A stretch of DNA of 64,000 nt. Source: Yamagishiella unicocca (taxonomy: Eukaryota > Chlorophyta > Chlorophyceae > Chlamydomonadales > Volvocaceae). The DNA is taken from NCBI GenBank assembly GCA_003116995.1, contig BDSL01000167.1:5001-69000 (forward strand), read 5' to 3'. A program made the translations under genes and the position numbers. Within the stretch, counting starts at the first letter, position 1; each line of letters starts with the position of its first letter. The notes beneath the pieces are model-generated. The model ran no database searches and was not told the DNA's origin. It was given only the letters and a program-made list of their open reading frames with translations. Shown in pieces: positions 10,917-25,900 of this stretch.

Positions 10917-13900
10917 ATGAGCCGTATGAACTCAAAAACCTCCGCAAACGGCGCCGAATTCGATGAAGAACGGGTAATTATCTATTGATGATGCACATAT
11001 TTAACCATTTAGCTGGTGCGTTGTTGGTATACATGTGTGCGCATGCCGGTGGATCTAACCAGTTGTGTAAAATACAATTGCTTTGGTTGCGCCCTTGTTG
11101 AGACAGAAGTACAGCCAAGCGTGATACTTCAGTTGGGATGGCCAACATTTCATTCGTCACAGGTCGCGCTGCCCTCAGCCTCTGGCGTCGTCGTCGGGAA
11201 TCTTTCAGCCGTCGGTGTCGCTAGTGACGCCCGCTTGCTTGGTACCTCTGCTTGCCGCAACTCACAAGATGTAGCAGAGCTTCATCCTTTCGAAATCCGA
11301 AGTTCTTTGCCCGACAACCCATCCTCACAAACTACATCGACGATCTGCCAAGGTGCGCATGGTGGCATTCGTGAAGGCATGCGTATTGTGTTCATTGCGA
11401 ATAAAAGCGGAGGAGGACCAACACCAGGCTAGGTGTTTATTCAGGAACGGTGGGGGAGCGGCATTCGCAACACGGGTTCTCAGGTACATGCATGCGTGCA
11501 TGCTGCGACAGCACGATAGGGAGCTACTAATAATGCGGTCCCCCGCCGTCCGCCGTTCTGTTGTTTTATCCGGGAGGTTTTAATTGATTGCCGGCAGGTC
11601 AACAACCATTTCTTCATGATGATACCCACTCGGCTATTTCTGTACGCTAACTAGCTATGGCTGCTGCATACATATTGGAGAGCTGCTGTGATGCGTTATG
11701 CCCTTTAGGTGCGCTCATCATTGTCAGGAGTGGCGCTTTATTTATCCTCGCACATACATCGGCTGGTTTAGTGATGAACGTGTGTAGCTTGCTTGCCCCA
11801 CTCCAACCTGCCTCATCATCCGTCCACAAGTGTCGCTCGCTCGATCGCCCAAGCAAGCCACTTCAGTGTGGTGAAGCGGCGGTTTTGCAGTAGGCAGCAG
11901 ATGTCGCGCGCAGTGCCGCTCGGGACCAGCAGCCCACTGCTGTCTATCTAGCGTCGCTGCCTTCCTTACTTGGTTTTGCTTGCCAGGTCATGCGCGGGAT
12001 TCGTTTCTGCAGCACTACAGCGCTTTATCCCCTGCCCACGCACGCAATCATATGTCGCACACATGCATTCACTTATGCTCATACATACAGTAGCAGCGAG
12101 CGAGTCCCAAACTCGAAGGCGTCCTCATTTCTTTCGGGCCCATTAAGATCCTTTGAGGTGCACTATCTAGCTACGAATCGAACATGCATCGCTTATTAAG
12201 CTCAAAACGACGACACAGAGAGTTCTTCATCGATATATCAGTTGTATTATTGGATGGGTTTGTTTAAGGGACATCCATCCATGTACACTGGCGGCTTCGT
12301 TCGACTTGTAGCAAGTTATAAGTAAGCACCCTTGCTTTTGCTTCGCCATATATACGTGCGCCCTCGCATAGATCAGTGCCTGGTACGTACGTACGTCCTT
12401 TCGGACGTGACAACGACCCTAATTTAGCGGACCGACGACGGCAGGTACAGACGGGCATGCTGATGTGCACAATGACGCATTGTGGTGCTGTAATAAGGGG
12501 CCTGCGTGTAAGCTCATCGGGGGTACTAATGAACGAGAAAGGGCACCGCCGCTTGTATTTGATCGCGAGGTAAGGGTTCGTATACCTACGTCTCTGCTGT
12601 CTGTTACAGGTGATCAGTTGTGTAAGCCGTACATAAACCCATTCCCCGGCCATACGCATGCACTTGTACGGTTTTTTCTCGATGGCCATAACAACTAACG
12701 AACTTATTGTTGGCGCTGTGTGTGTATGTGTCCACAGCAGGAGGCGGAGGCGGCGGTCTAAATGATGGCGCTGCTGCTGTCCTCGCATCCATTCAGTCGG
12801 TTCGCAGCCAGCAGGAGCAAAGACCAGCCGCCGGACCTCATGACAGTGGCAGCACGAACCCTATCCTCATTCCACAAGGATGTTTCTGGCTGCTGCGGGA
12901 ACGAGGTGGGGGCGGCGGCGATTGATGGATGCATACATTTTCCACCTTACAAACCGATACAACGGTACTGCACCGCCGGTATGGTGCACATACATGGCAC
13001 GGTAGTTTCATAGTTGGGCGGCGGGCTTACTTGCAGCAGCAGATACTGAGAGGCTGAGCCCATTTATTAGTGAACGAATGGCCTGACTTTCACTTACCAC
13101 TGCCGTCCGTTACATTGGCACTGATTTACCGCTGCCGTAGAGCGTCGTACATGCTGTACTATTGCCGAGCGTCGTACGTGCCGTACCAGTCCTGCTACAC
13201 ATTTTGCTGCCGCCGTGCAAATATCTACTCGTGCTTGGGATTTTGCGTGTTGCTGCGTGCTGGGCTGCTGACGTGTACAGTGTTGCTGGGCATATGCACA
13301 CCCGCCCAGTCATTCATTCCATCCGCCGTCGATGTCCACACATTTTTTTATTACGTCTGCGAACATCGATGTGGATCCCAGCAGACTGCGAAAGTCTATT
13401 TGCACGTGCTTCTCAAAAGCTTTACAAAGCTGCCAGCCACACGCTTGAACAGATCGATTGCCTTGCGCGCGTTTTTCCCATTTGCCTCACCTTGCTTTAC
13501 CCGTCACCGCGCCGGCTGCGCGCGCGCCCCCTGCCTCTTACTTATCAGCGACGCATATATACACACGGCTGCGCACACGCGGGAGTGGGGCGCAGCAGGC
13601 TGCCGGAACAGTGGAGCCTGGAGGAGGCGGACATCAGTGGACTGCCGGACCAGTGGAGCCTGGCGCAGGCGGACAGCAGTGGACTGCCGGACCAGTATAC
13701 GTGCAGACGACGTCCGGCAAAGATGCGGAAGCCGCCGATGGCCGAGGTGCCGTCAGCAGCTGCGGAGGCGCCGGAGATGCTGTTGGATCTGCCGCCATCG
13801 CTGCTGCTGCCAGTCCAGTTTCTGCCGCTGTAGCTCTCCCCACAGCGGACGAAATCAACTCTGTCGCGGACGATCTGGCTTCAGAAGATACACTGGTCAT

Positions 13901-16900
13901 GGCACCAAGCACAGCAGCAACAGGGCAAGCTGATGACGCACAGCTTGCGATGTGCACTCCGGAGTTGCAACGCCCAACTGAGAGCGAGGAGGCGCCACCA
14001 ACCGGGCCGCCGCCCCAAGGCAACGTAACCGCCGCCCCAATACTTGGTACGTCGGCGGAGCGTTATCCGAGTTCGGTTGGCGTATTCTGCCTGGACCGTG
14101 AATGTATGTACGACGGTGTTGCCTTACATGAACCTATCCATCCAGCAGCAGGTAGATAGGATACGTAGGTATTCAGCCAGCAGGGTGTTAGGAGACAGAC
14201 GGAAAAGGAAATAAAGCGTCGTCGCTTTTTCGTTACCGAACCCCCTCCTACCTAAGAAAGTCATAAATAGTAATGCTGATATATGATTCTGGCTAATACT
14301 GATGCTTGGAAGCGCTTGATAGCGTAGCGTACATCGATCACCATTAGTCATAGTGAAATTAAGGTCCCCAGTGAGTTCGAAGGCCCTTGCGATTATCGTG
14401 CGATTGTGGCTGCTTGCCTATCTACCTCGTGTGTACGCAAGGAATTAACCGGCAGCACCACACACTACGTACCTGCCTCATCGATGCTCACAGTAGTTTT
14501 ATGCCTATTCCTGGCTGGACTATGCACGCATGTGTGCAGCAGACACATGCACAGGCATGTCGGGCTGATTTCTCCAGACAAAGTTACGAATGCACTTTAT
14601 ATCCTGTGCATATCCTATTGCAGATTGTCGTCCCGAAGCGGCAGTGTTTAAGGGCATCACCCTGCGGGGGCTGCGTAGGCTGAGGGCAGTGATTAAGCAG
14701 CATTATGAGTCAATCGGTGTTGACTTCTTTTCCGTGACGTCGACTCGTGTACAAGAGTGGGTGAGATCGGTGACTCACCAATACAAGTGCCGAGTGGCCG
14801 AGCTGACCGACATGTTGGACCCCAAGGAAGTGGGCCGGCCCGACTACTTTATCAGCCACGCCTGGGCCAACAACTTCAACGGGCTGTTGTGCAGCGTCGA
14901 AGCTTTTATGAAGGTCGCTGGTGCAAACGAAGACACTCGCGTTTGGATTGACCTTGTGGCCGTCAACCAGGTATGTAAGTTTACCGAGTGATCGACCTAT
15001 CATGCATGAAGCCATGAAGCAGGAAGGTCCGTACGTGTATCGATGTTGGATGAGGACTGAGTGGTTGTGTGCCTGGCTGCTGCTGGTCTGTTTAGCCATT
15101 TATTAGTTTAGATAGACAATTAGCAACGCACTTATATCACATTATTGAATCGCAAGCACCATACAATATATAGTGCAGACAGTGTTATTTATTTAATACT
15201 GTTCATCAGAGTCCGTACATAGGGTACGTTTGAGGGGTCTACATTTATTAGGCCATAGCAAGGTGTTACGGATGGAAAATTGCTTACATTCAGGACGCAG
15301 AAGGTATACATTATTAGGTCGCTACGTAGGCTATAATGTATGTCTGTGTACGTGCATGCGATTTTTCAATCCACGATATACCTACCTATCTGCCACCCCT
15401 TCCCGCCCTGCTGGCCGTCCATACCGAACCTTGTTCCAATCCCTAAGTCAAACGATTTGCAACAAATGATGAATATGGGCGGAACTATTAATAGTGTTAG
15501 CTCCAGGCATGCAGGATGCCTTACTGACGTCCCCTACCTTCCAGCGAGCCCCGCCCAAATAATCATCATGGCTGACCCTGATATGTGCCGCCTGCTGGCT
15601 GGGTCCGTGTAGCACGAGTCCGACTACCAGAAGGCTGACTTAAACGCCTTTAAAGACGTGGTGAGGGCGGCGACATTCGGCACTATTGTTGTGGTGGGGA
15701 ATATCAAATTCGATGGCAACACCTGCAACCCTGCCACCCGGGCCTGGTGCATCTACGAGTGGGCGGCCGCAGTCGATGCATTTGGGCACGAGGGCCTGCA
15801 CATGCCACTCACCACCATCGACCGGGTTGCACTGGTGGAAACACTGGACGTCAACCACGCGCAGTGTTTTAAGCAGGAAGACAAGGACATGATATTGGGT
15901 GACGTGAGTGCTAACCACGGCTCAGTGGTGGCCTTCAATCAACGGCTCAAGCTGATGCTCATGCTACAGCCGCTGTCGTATGGTGTTGACCTTCGCCGCC
16001 TTGGTGATCGCTCCAAGGGCACGCAGTGGGAGTTCGAGCCTGTGAAGCAGTGGCTTGCAGCGGGGGAGGAAGGACCCCGTGTGCTGTGTGTGCTGGCGGG
16101 GGCGGGTGAGGGCAAGTCCACCATATCAGCAGCGCTTTGTGGGCAGCAAATGAATCTTGTGGACGCATACCACTTCATCAAATACAGTGACCAGCGGCGC
16201 CTGGACCCCGTGAACATCATCAAGAGTTTGGTGTATCAGATTGCGGCAAGGTGTGGAAGTGGGGGGGGTATGAATTTGCAAGTGGCACATACATACACAT
16301 ACACGCTACATACACCGCCCAAACAGGGGTTACATACATTCATACCCCGGGCGACCCCTTCCCATCCATCCTCACCGTGGCCCGACCAAAGTCAGTGACC
16401 CCGCCCTCAATGACGGACGGCCATGGCACCCACGGCCAATTTTTCTTTCAGCAAACGTGTAGAGATAAAAGGTGTAGAAGCTTTAATTTGACAATTTTGG
16501 CTGTGACAGCAGACCCTCATTTAGGTAGACCGGTCAAGTACGTAACTAGCACAGGTAAAGCAGCAAGTCTTGCGGATAGGAGTTTCTAGCTACTGTGATG
16601 TCGCATACGTGATCCAGTGCATGCATACATGATTCAGTGCATGCCATACTTGTGCACGGGTGAGTGATGAGGGCACCCCTGGTCAACTCTTTCTCGTCAC
16701 GCACCTTCGACCCAGTAACCCTAAGTTGGTAGCCCTCCTGTGACAGGCTGGCCTGTTATCATTAGCTAGTATATATACTCTACTGTTTTAGGCTGTTGAG
16801 GCAAACCAAGCAGCAATGAATGGCTACATTTGGTCACTTACAGTAGTTTCCTACCTTTCTACTAAATATTCTCCTTCTCTTGTAGCTAGTGTTCATCACT

Positions 16901-19900
16901 CAATTTCAGATAACATACCATGCATTATTATAAACGTACGCGTTTCCTCTTTCATAGGATAACCTACATGATGATGCGAGCGATTCCTTCTAAATACTAC
17001 TTCACGCTGTCATACATTCGGATGCCATGCAGGCTCCAGGCGCTCCAACCCCATGTCCTTGCAGCCAACACTATCGAGCTTTCAGAAGCGATTGACCCAA
17101 AGGTGATCTTCGAGCGCCTGCTGCTAGAACCAATCAAGAAGCTGGCAGCAGTACAGGAGAGACCTCCGCAGCTTGTGATTCTGATTGATGCCATCGATGA
17201 AGCTGATCCAGCAGCAACAGCCGATGTCAGCAATGCTGCCTTCCCCGCCGCCAATAATGGCGACCATGCAGCCACAGTACATGTATGTGGCAATAAGTTA
17301 TACCAGCTCCTGGTGAAGCAACTGAAGGCCCTACCCGGCTGGGTGCGCTTCATCATAACGAGCAGGCGGGATGCCATGGTTGGCAACATCCGCACCTTCC
17401 TGGACCGCTCCTTCGACACAAGTGTGCAGTATGTTGAACCAATGGAGCTACGTCGCGAGCAGAATAATGATCCGGTTCATGGAAGTGATGGTGGCATGCT
17501 CGTGTTTCATGCGGTCATGAAGGAGTGCATCCTCAAGACTAGTACTCAGGAGAGCTCTCCACTGCCGCTTCCCAGTGGTCCTCCACAGCTGGACGATCTC
17601 TACCGGGCGTATGAACACTTGTTCAAGACGGCAGCTGCAGAGCGCAATGAGGCAGAGAAAGAACGTGTCATGGAGCTGATTTTAGTCTTGCTGGCGGCCC
17701 AAGAGCCACTGTCCTTGTCACTGATACACACAATGGGCCTTCATGGTGCACTTGAGCACCTCCCTGGGTACCCTGTCACATTCTATGTGGATGAACATCA
17801 CATGTACACCTTCCACAAATCCCTAAACGACTGGCTTCACACCAGCAACTCCTCATTCGCACTGGACCGGCCCAGGCGCCTGGACCTCGGCCATCAGATT
17901 ATCATTAAGGCACTCCTTGCCTCCATTGCTGACGAGGGCACAGATTTGACTACTAGTATCCCCTCGGCTTACACCCTCAAGTATCTTGTGCGGCACCTGG
18001 TAGCCTGCCGTGATAGTGCTTGTCTGGAGCGTTTCCTAATGAACTATGCCTTTGTTTCAGTGGTCTTCAGCAACGGGCATGGCCACACCCTAATCCGTGA
18101 CACTCTGGTCTTCACATCTCCTGAACCACTGCTAGCCGACATTCAGCGCTGGCTGCTTGCTGAGCAGCACAACCTAGCAAAGGCAAAGACGGTGGATCTT
18201 GTATCAAGAAGCATCTGGACCTGCCCCATGGAAACCGGACTGTTTAAGTTCCTGGAAGATCGCATGCTGGCAGCAGCGAAGACCGCTGGCAAGCCTCAGC
18301 TGCGACTGCGCCACGTCATGGGGATGGTGCCCAGGTCATGGTCGGCACTGAAAGTGGTAATGCAGGTCAGTTACGGAATTGCATACTGGATCCTTCAAAC
18401 AAATATATTCGATAATATTAGGTCGGATGATAGGCGTCAGCATGATCATTATATTTGTCGGGGAGCATGCACCAGCCACCACACATACACCTCCAGTGTG
18501 TGCCCCCAAGATTTCCCCAGGATCGTTGCGTGCTTTACACCGATATGAATAGACGGCAACGATTTGAACTAGCCACCCGCAAAACTACTGTCATCCAACT
18601 GACGACCTTCTGACCTTCTGCAGGGCCACACAGATATGGTAACGAGCATGGTTTGGAGCCCCGACAGCAAGACACTAGCAAGTGGCTGCATGGACAAAAC
18701 ACTGCGACTCTGGGATGTGGTCAGCGGGGAGTGTATTGCTACGCTGGAGGTATGTGGGCACGTCCATACATATCCTTTCCCATCACTCGGTGGACTGTGT
18801 GCTCTTGTTGTTGCGTGCGTGTAACTGCATAATAATGCGTCAACTCTCAATGGGGTCGTTGTCTACCCACCTACCTAAGTACATACACCACTTATTATTA
18901 ACAACAAACAACACCATTTGTAACCTCATTTTCCTGAGCTGATAAGGTAATGATGAGGTGGTCGGTCTCCCGTGCTACAGTATTATTTCATGTGTTTATT
19001 TTTAAGTACACATGCGGAAACAAGTGAAACGTTTGCACACTGGTGTGCGTGGCATCATCGAAGCAAGTAAGCTAACACTGATGCACGTGGCATCATCAAT
19101 TGACTGATGTCATCATATGTTTTAATGATAAATAATGCATACACACGAGACCGTCTTGCATGTATGCATAATGCTGCTCGCTGCATGTATGTGTGCGTGC
19201 AGGGCCACACGCGTCAAGTTACCAGTGTGACTTGGAGCCCCGACGGCAAGGCAATTGCAAGTGCCGCCCAGGACGAAACACTACGGCTCTGGGATGTGGT
19301 CAGCGGGGACTGCACCGCTACACTACTGGTATTTTCACTGTGTGCCCACGCACGTCTCTTTGCCATAGCGTTGCTCCGCTGGTCGATAGGGCCTCACTGT
19401 TTGCTTATTATCACGTACTGCCACTGGAAAATTAATAATGCTGTGTATCTAACACACACATATATATAGGGTTTTTGGGGTATATATATTATATGATTTG
19501 AGTGTTATTAAAAACGCTGTGTATCTAGTGTATGTATGCAACGGGTGGAGGCAGCAGGTTCGTTCAATAATTATGACAAGCCCTGCGCTGTATCAGAGCG
19601 AGAGAGAAGCTTTATAATAATGTAGACCACACTCTATGTTAACCGCCGAGCGACGGTCAAGGGAGGACAAGCCGCTGCAAGCCATCTAGATATATTATGA
19701 TGTATGTACGTACCGAGCCTTCATTCAGTACACTGCGAATCTGCATGCGACGGCCCTACCCAACTACTCGCGCGTGCATGCAGGGTCACATTGGCTTCGT
19801 CAACAGCGTGGCTTGGAGCCCCGACGGCAGGACACTCGCAAGTGGCGGCTACGACAAGGTGGTGCGGCTCTGGGACGTGTCTAAACGGGAGAACACCTCT

Positions 19901-22900
19901 TCACTGGAGATAGTAAGAACGGTATGTATGGATGTAAACCTAATTACCATCCCCGGTGGTGCAGGAAAGGGGTGGAGCCTGCCCGCCCCTGCCTCAGTTC
20001 CCCACCTACAAGCTTAAAACACGTACGCCAGCCAGGCTTCGGCCGGTGGTGTAATATGATATACTGTCACAATCATTCTTGTTAGCAGCCATCGATTATG
20101 ACTCGGTGGGGCTGTAATTCAACTACCAAGTACCATTGACTGGCTGGGTTGTCGCGATATAATAGTTGTTGTAGACCGCATCTAGTGTGCAGATAACTGG
20201 TGACAACACGGCGGATTGAATTCAGTTGAAACCTGCTGCAGGCCTATGGATCCCCCATCATCGGAAACGTAGCTTGGAGCCCCGACGGGAACAAAATTGT
20301 CGGTGGCTGCTATGACACAACACTGCAGCTCTGGGACGTGGTCAAAGGGGAGGGCATCGCTATACTGGAGGTATGCGCGTCGGTGTGGTTCCTTCGCCAT
20401 CACTTGGTTCGGTTTTAGCAAACAAGTTGCGTCGTTGCATTATTGCCTACGTACCTTCCGACTACCACCTGTGTTGCATGTGTCATTAGGAAGTAATGCA
20501 ATGCCGCTTACGTACCTGCTGGCTCCTGTCCCGCGCGGCAGGTGTATTGAAATTTATGTAATCGTAGCGTTATGTCTTTTGAATAATTTACCTAAGCCAT
20601 CACGGATTGAAATAAGTTACTTGTTTGCAGCAGCAATTAAGAAGAGAAAATCTCTCCGCGAGCGATCTGCCGTGGCACAATTTAAACTCTATTTATTGCC
20701 GTAACTACTAACACGCAGATAATGAATAACAAGTCAGGTTTTTAGTGTGTAATGGGAGCTTACAGTACAAAGGAAACCCACTGCTGCCTGCAGTACGCAA
20801 AAACCCAACGCTGCTACGTACATACACATGTTCAATTATCCATTTGCAAAACACCAAAGCGCGCGAGTTGAGGTAGCTAGGAGGTAGTTTACTTTTCATT
20901 CTAGATATTTATTTTTTCTCTTCTTAATTCCATTCTTGGCGAGTTACCCATTAGGCGGCGCAGTAGATAGTGGTAGATGGCGGTGCCAGGAGCACCCTCA
21001 TTGCATTGTTATTATAGCTGGTGCTATTGTGCAACCCGCTGCAGGGTCACGGAGGACAGATCAACAGCGTGGCTTGGAGCCCCAACGGAAAGACAATTGC
21101 AAGTTGTGCCCAGCAGGACAGAACACTACGGCTCTGGGACGTAGCTAGCTTGGAGTGCATCCGTACACTGCAGGTGAGTGGTATGAAGAGGTGAACACGG
21201 AAGGTGAGACGTATGGCTCGCACGTTTAAAAAACCAGGCACCTGATCAGCATTAAAAGGAAACACCATTACTGCCAGCGCTACAGAGAAGGGGTTATTAC
21301 CAACCATATGTACATTCGTAAGCGTTTTCCCTCTATAAATGTGAAGGAAAAACGCTCTCAACATCACCAGCACTGTGAAGGAAAAACGCTCTTAAACATC
21401 ACCAGCACAAAAGTGCTTTCAGATAGCTGCTACGTACCGCCCATCCGCCTCAGCTGCATCGGCACACTGACAGTGCCTGGTACAGTGGCTTGCACCTTAC
21501 TTTGAGGGGTGCACTCGTCGGGGCTGCCGAGGATTATGGGCATATCTACGTATGGCTTTGTCCTTTGGCCATAACATTTCCTTTGGAAAGCACCACCCTG
21601 TATGGGTCCATCCCGTGTGGGCGGGCCCATCCATCCCAAACGCCAATGTCCAATCCACCTCACATCAACGTGATCTCATGCTCATTCGTACGCAATGGCA
21701 CGCACGCTTCCATCTGAGCCATCATTCTGGGCCCCCTGCTCGTCTCCCTCGTTGTCCCCACTTACGTACCCTTCTGTAGACCATTCGTTCCCTTTCGGGC
21801 TCGCCTAGATCGCTTTCCCCGGCTTGCTCCTCCCCCGGGCTCCCCTTACTCTTGTCCTCCCCCTCATCCCCGCTGATGTTCCCTTCTGCATTCCATTGCC
21901 ATTCCGGATCACTTTCCGGGTCTTGCCCCGCATCACTATTTTCTTCCGAATGGTACTTGCCATCCGATGCCTACTCCCCGTCCTGCTGGCCATCCCAAGT
22001 GGTTGGCACCTGCTGGGAAGGGCCAGCGCCATTAAGGGGTGCCGCCTCGCTCCACACTGCCGTCATCGTGTCCAGTGCCTCCTCATCATCTTATTCATCC
22101 CAAGCGGTTGCTTGGCACCTGGGAAGGGCCAGCGCCATTAATAAGGGGTGCCGCCTCCACACTGCCGTACGTCGTCACCCTCATCATCAGTCGTGCCGGT
22201 CAGGTCGTACACAGCAGGGGGGTGGTGGCCTCAACCCCGCTGGCTGCTGTTGGCTCTGCTTCTGCCTATGCCGCTCTTTCCGCCGCCACCCCTCCAGGCG
22301 CTGCACAGCCGCCTGTGCGACCATGCTTTCCTTGCCCTGCTGGACATAGCGAGACTCCCACACAAGAAGTGAGTTGCCCATGGCAATCGCGTCGGCATGA
22401 AGGGGCGACACGTTAGCAGAATCTCATCAACGACCGCCTGGTACGTGGCTGTTACGTAGATATGCCTGAACTTCCGCGCTGTGAATGAATGGAGTCCATG
22501 GCGCTTGGTATCAATTCTGAATCCGCTGCCAGACTCCAGACAGAGTGATATAGGTGTTGTCGAATGGCGTTCCTTTACGCGACAAGGGGGAGGTGTGTCC
22601 TCCCCCTCAGCAGGGCCATAGCGCAGGAGGACAGGGCGTGCATACTTCATGTACGCAGCAGTCGATGCTGAAAGGTCGGCTAAGAGGCCATAGCCGATGG
22701 GCTTTTTCGTAAACCTGGCAGTCTTGTGATGGAAGAACTCCACCACCATCAAGCACCGCTTGCCAGTGGCAAGCAGTGCTGAATGGCGGTGGAGTTCTTC
22801 CACCACAAAACTGCCAGGTTTACGAAGAAGCCCCTTGGCTATGGCCTTTTAGCCGACCTTTCAGCATCGACTGCTGCGTACTTGAAGTATGCACGCCCTG

Positions 22901-25900
22901 TCCTCCTGCGCTATGGCCCTGCGTGCTGAGGGGGAGGACACACCCTTTGTGTTCTTGTCGCGTAAAGGAACGCCATTCGACAACACCTCTATCACTGTGT
23001 TAGCAGTCTGGCAGCGGGTCCAGAAACGACACCAAGCGCCATGGACTCCCTTCACCGCGCAGAAGTTCCGGCATATCTACGCAACAGCCACTTACCAGGC
23101 GGTCGTTGATGCAGTTGCCGCGAACGTCGGTGGCGCCCCTTCATGCATGCCGATGCGATTGTCATGGGCAACTCACTTCGTGTGTGGGTATCTCACTATG
23201 TCCAGGGCAAGGAAAGCATGGTCGCACAGGCGGCCGTGCAGCGCCTGGAGGGCTGGCAAGGAGCGGCATAGGCAGAAGTAAGCAGAGCCAACAGCAGCCA
23301 TACAGCGGGGTTGAGGCCACCAACCCCTGTGTACGACCCGATGACCGGCACGACTGATGATGAGGGTGATGACGGCAGTGTGGAGGCGGCATCCCTTATT
23401 AATGGCGCTGGCCCTTCCCAGGTGCCAACCACTTGGGATAGCCAGCAGGACGGGGAGTAGGCATCGGATGGCGAGTACGATTCGGAAGGAAATAGTGATG
23501 AGGGCAAGACCCGGAATTAAAGTGGCTTTCCAAAAGCAAATGTTATATGGCCAAAGGGCAATCCATAGATATGCCCATATATAATCCTCGGCAGCCCCGC
23601 CGATTGCACCCCTGAAAGGTGCAAGCCGCCATATCAGGCACCGTCAGCAGTGTGCCTATGCATCTATTACGCGACTTGCCAGCAGCAGCAGGCAGGGGAC
23701 ACCATCGCCATTGAGTACAACACGGCAGTGCTTATGATGGATGGGAGGCGCTCCTCACAGAGTACCTCTCTGGCTGCTATGTACCACCCATTTGCCTCAG
23801 CAGCTGGCAGCTGCTGCTGAGGCAGATGGGTGGTACGTAGCAGCCAAAGAGGTACTCTGTGATGAGGAGCGCCTCCATCATAAGCACTGCCGTGTTGTAC
23901 TCAATGGTGTCCCAAGCTGCTGGCAAGTCGCGTAATGGATGCATAATAATCCGGCCGTTGATGATGTTCCGCTAATGTGGCGCCTCATCATGCGGATGTG
24001 ATTGTCATGGGCAACTCACTTCGTGTGTGGGAGCCTCACCATGTCCTGGGCAAGGAAAGCAAGGTCGCACATACAGCGCCTGGAGGGGTGGCAGCGGAAG
24101 GAGCGGGTTCAATCAAGCCTCCTCATTCTATTTTTGGTGTCATGGAGTTTCCCGGTGCTCACGTGAGCTCGCCAAGCCCGAGGATGATAGTTGCAATTTG
24201 AATTGCTGAAGCTTCTCCAGTTGCTTGTATGCGTATAAATGCATGTTATGTACGGTTTTTCCCCTACATAATCTCATTGTATGTCATCCTATTCTTTAGT
24301 AATGTTTTGTTACTTAGTTTGTACGTACATGCGTGTACATGCATGCCTGCGAAATGCGTGGATGCATGTCGGTACATGTGCACACAATAATGCGTGCCTG
24401 TACAAGCATATGCATGTCACTCGCTGGACAAGCGAACTTTACTAGCTGGTAATTCCTGTCATATTTCATCCATTCGACTACTGCCTTGCAACCCCGCCGC
24501 AGATCCAAGGGCCAGACATCAAAAGCATGGATTGGAGCCCTGACAGCAAGACAGTTGCATGTGGTGGCCTCCGTGGGGAGCTGCAGCTCTGGAACATTAG
24601 CGGAGATTGCACCTCTGCACTGCAGGTAGGTGTACATGGAATATCGCTGACACATATCCAACTTGGCAAAACGATTATCTGTACGTACGTACATACCAAC
24701 TCCGCTGCTCCCGCGGGCGGGGTTGCTCGCCGTTTGCTCGATCGCTTTTGTTGGCACATCCCTACATCATCTGTTTCATCGCTCGTACCTCCCTCTGTAC
24801 ATAAGGTTCTTGCTCCGCCGTATTCTACCTTGCTCGCCGACGTCCTTGGATGCATGCAAAAATGTTATTAATGTTGCTGCCTACGTACGTACTTAGCAAG
24901 CAACGAACATGATCACATGTATGCTGTCTCCTGGGATCTATAAAATAATGATAACGTTGATCTGCACTCCACATCACAATTATTGCTTGAATGCTGAAGA
25001 ATGTGCATGCGTGCTGTCACTTCATACTCTATCTCCACCGTCTGTTAATATTGTCCAAGACTGCGTATTTGTAGAACAACGAAAACGTTAGTGTTTGCTT
25101 CTGCTTTCAGATGGCGTAGGGATCGCGGGCGGAGTAAAGGAAAAGGTCGCTCCAACATCTACGTTAATTGTGTCCGCGATTTTCCTGCTGGGGTACCCCA
25201 TGCATTGCAGTCCTACCTATCTACCTACCCATGACGGATGTGATCGCAAGCTAGCCAACAATAGAGTGTTTTGTGCAAGGAATGTAAAAATAACAATGAC
25301 ATCAACTGATGATGAACTACCTGCTGCATGTGATACTGTTGCACAACCTGCCGCAGGCCAAGACAAATTATTCAATCAACTGTGTGGCTTGGAGCCCCGA
25401 TGGCAAGACAGTCGCAATTGGCAGTTCGGACAAATCACTGCGGCTCTTGGACATTGTGAATGGGGAGTGCCCCCCTAAACAGGTAGGAGGGAAAGCATAA
25501 TTGTATTTACGTATGACCCCTCACCATGTGGTATGCATTCGATTCCTGCACACCTGCACGCATGCGTCTTTGCCTGACCCCAATTGATGGATCTATCTAT
25601 ATATTTATCTACACATCTATCTATCGATCTATCGATCTACTCATACTCCGTGATGGCAGCTGCAGGCAGCATGGGTTAAGAAAACGCTAGCGTCAAAGGT
25701 TGTGTTATATCGTGTTATTTTATATTGTGTATGAAGCGCGTGCCATCACACACCCTGGCTTGAAGTGGCGAGCTTCCTGTCCTCAGACAGAACAGCAGTG
25801 ATGAGCAGGATAATACATTCTTTGACAATAATGCTCATGACAAGAACAAAAATGTTTTGAGAGGAACTAACCTACTTGCCGCAGGTGCATGGCAAGATGT

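Larger units (their letters stand above)
21455..23660. mobile_element. Fold-back (inverted-repeat) element with tyrosine-recombinase remnants, inside a WD40 intron
   Basis: The intron 21174-24502 contains a long imperfect inverted repeat centred near 22766. The outer arm at 21455-21600 (GGGGCTGCCGAGGATTAT, TTTGGCCATA) recurs in reverse at about 23525-23660. Inner blocks at 21850-22160 (CCGATGCCTACTCCCCGTCC, GGGAAGGGCCAGCGCCATTA) recur in reverse at 23370-23510. Both arms encode the same recombinase-like fragment. The right arm is shorter, with internal deletions. It looks like a head-to-head inverted duplication of one element; terminal repeats of an autonomous DNA transposon were not found. 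Confidence 0.75.

Noticed and set aside
13070..13590. Extra exon of the NLR-like gene between 12905 and 13612
   Set aside because: Open frames exist but contain no coding-like composition, and candidate acceptors do not keep phase; the direct join of 12905 to 13612 does.
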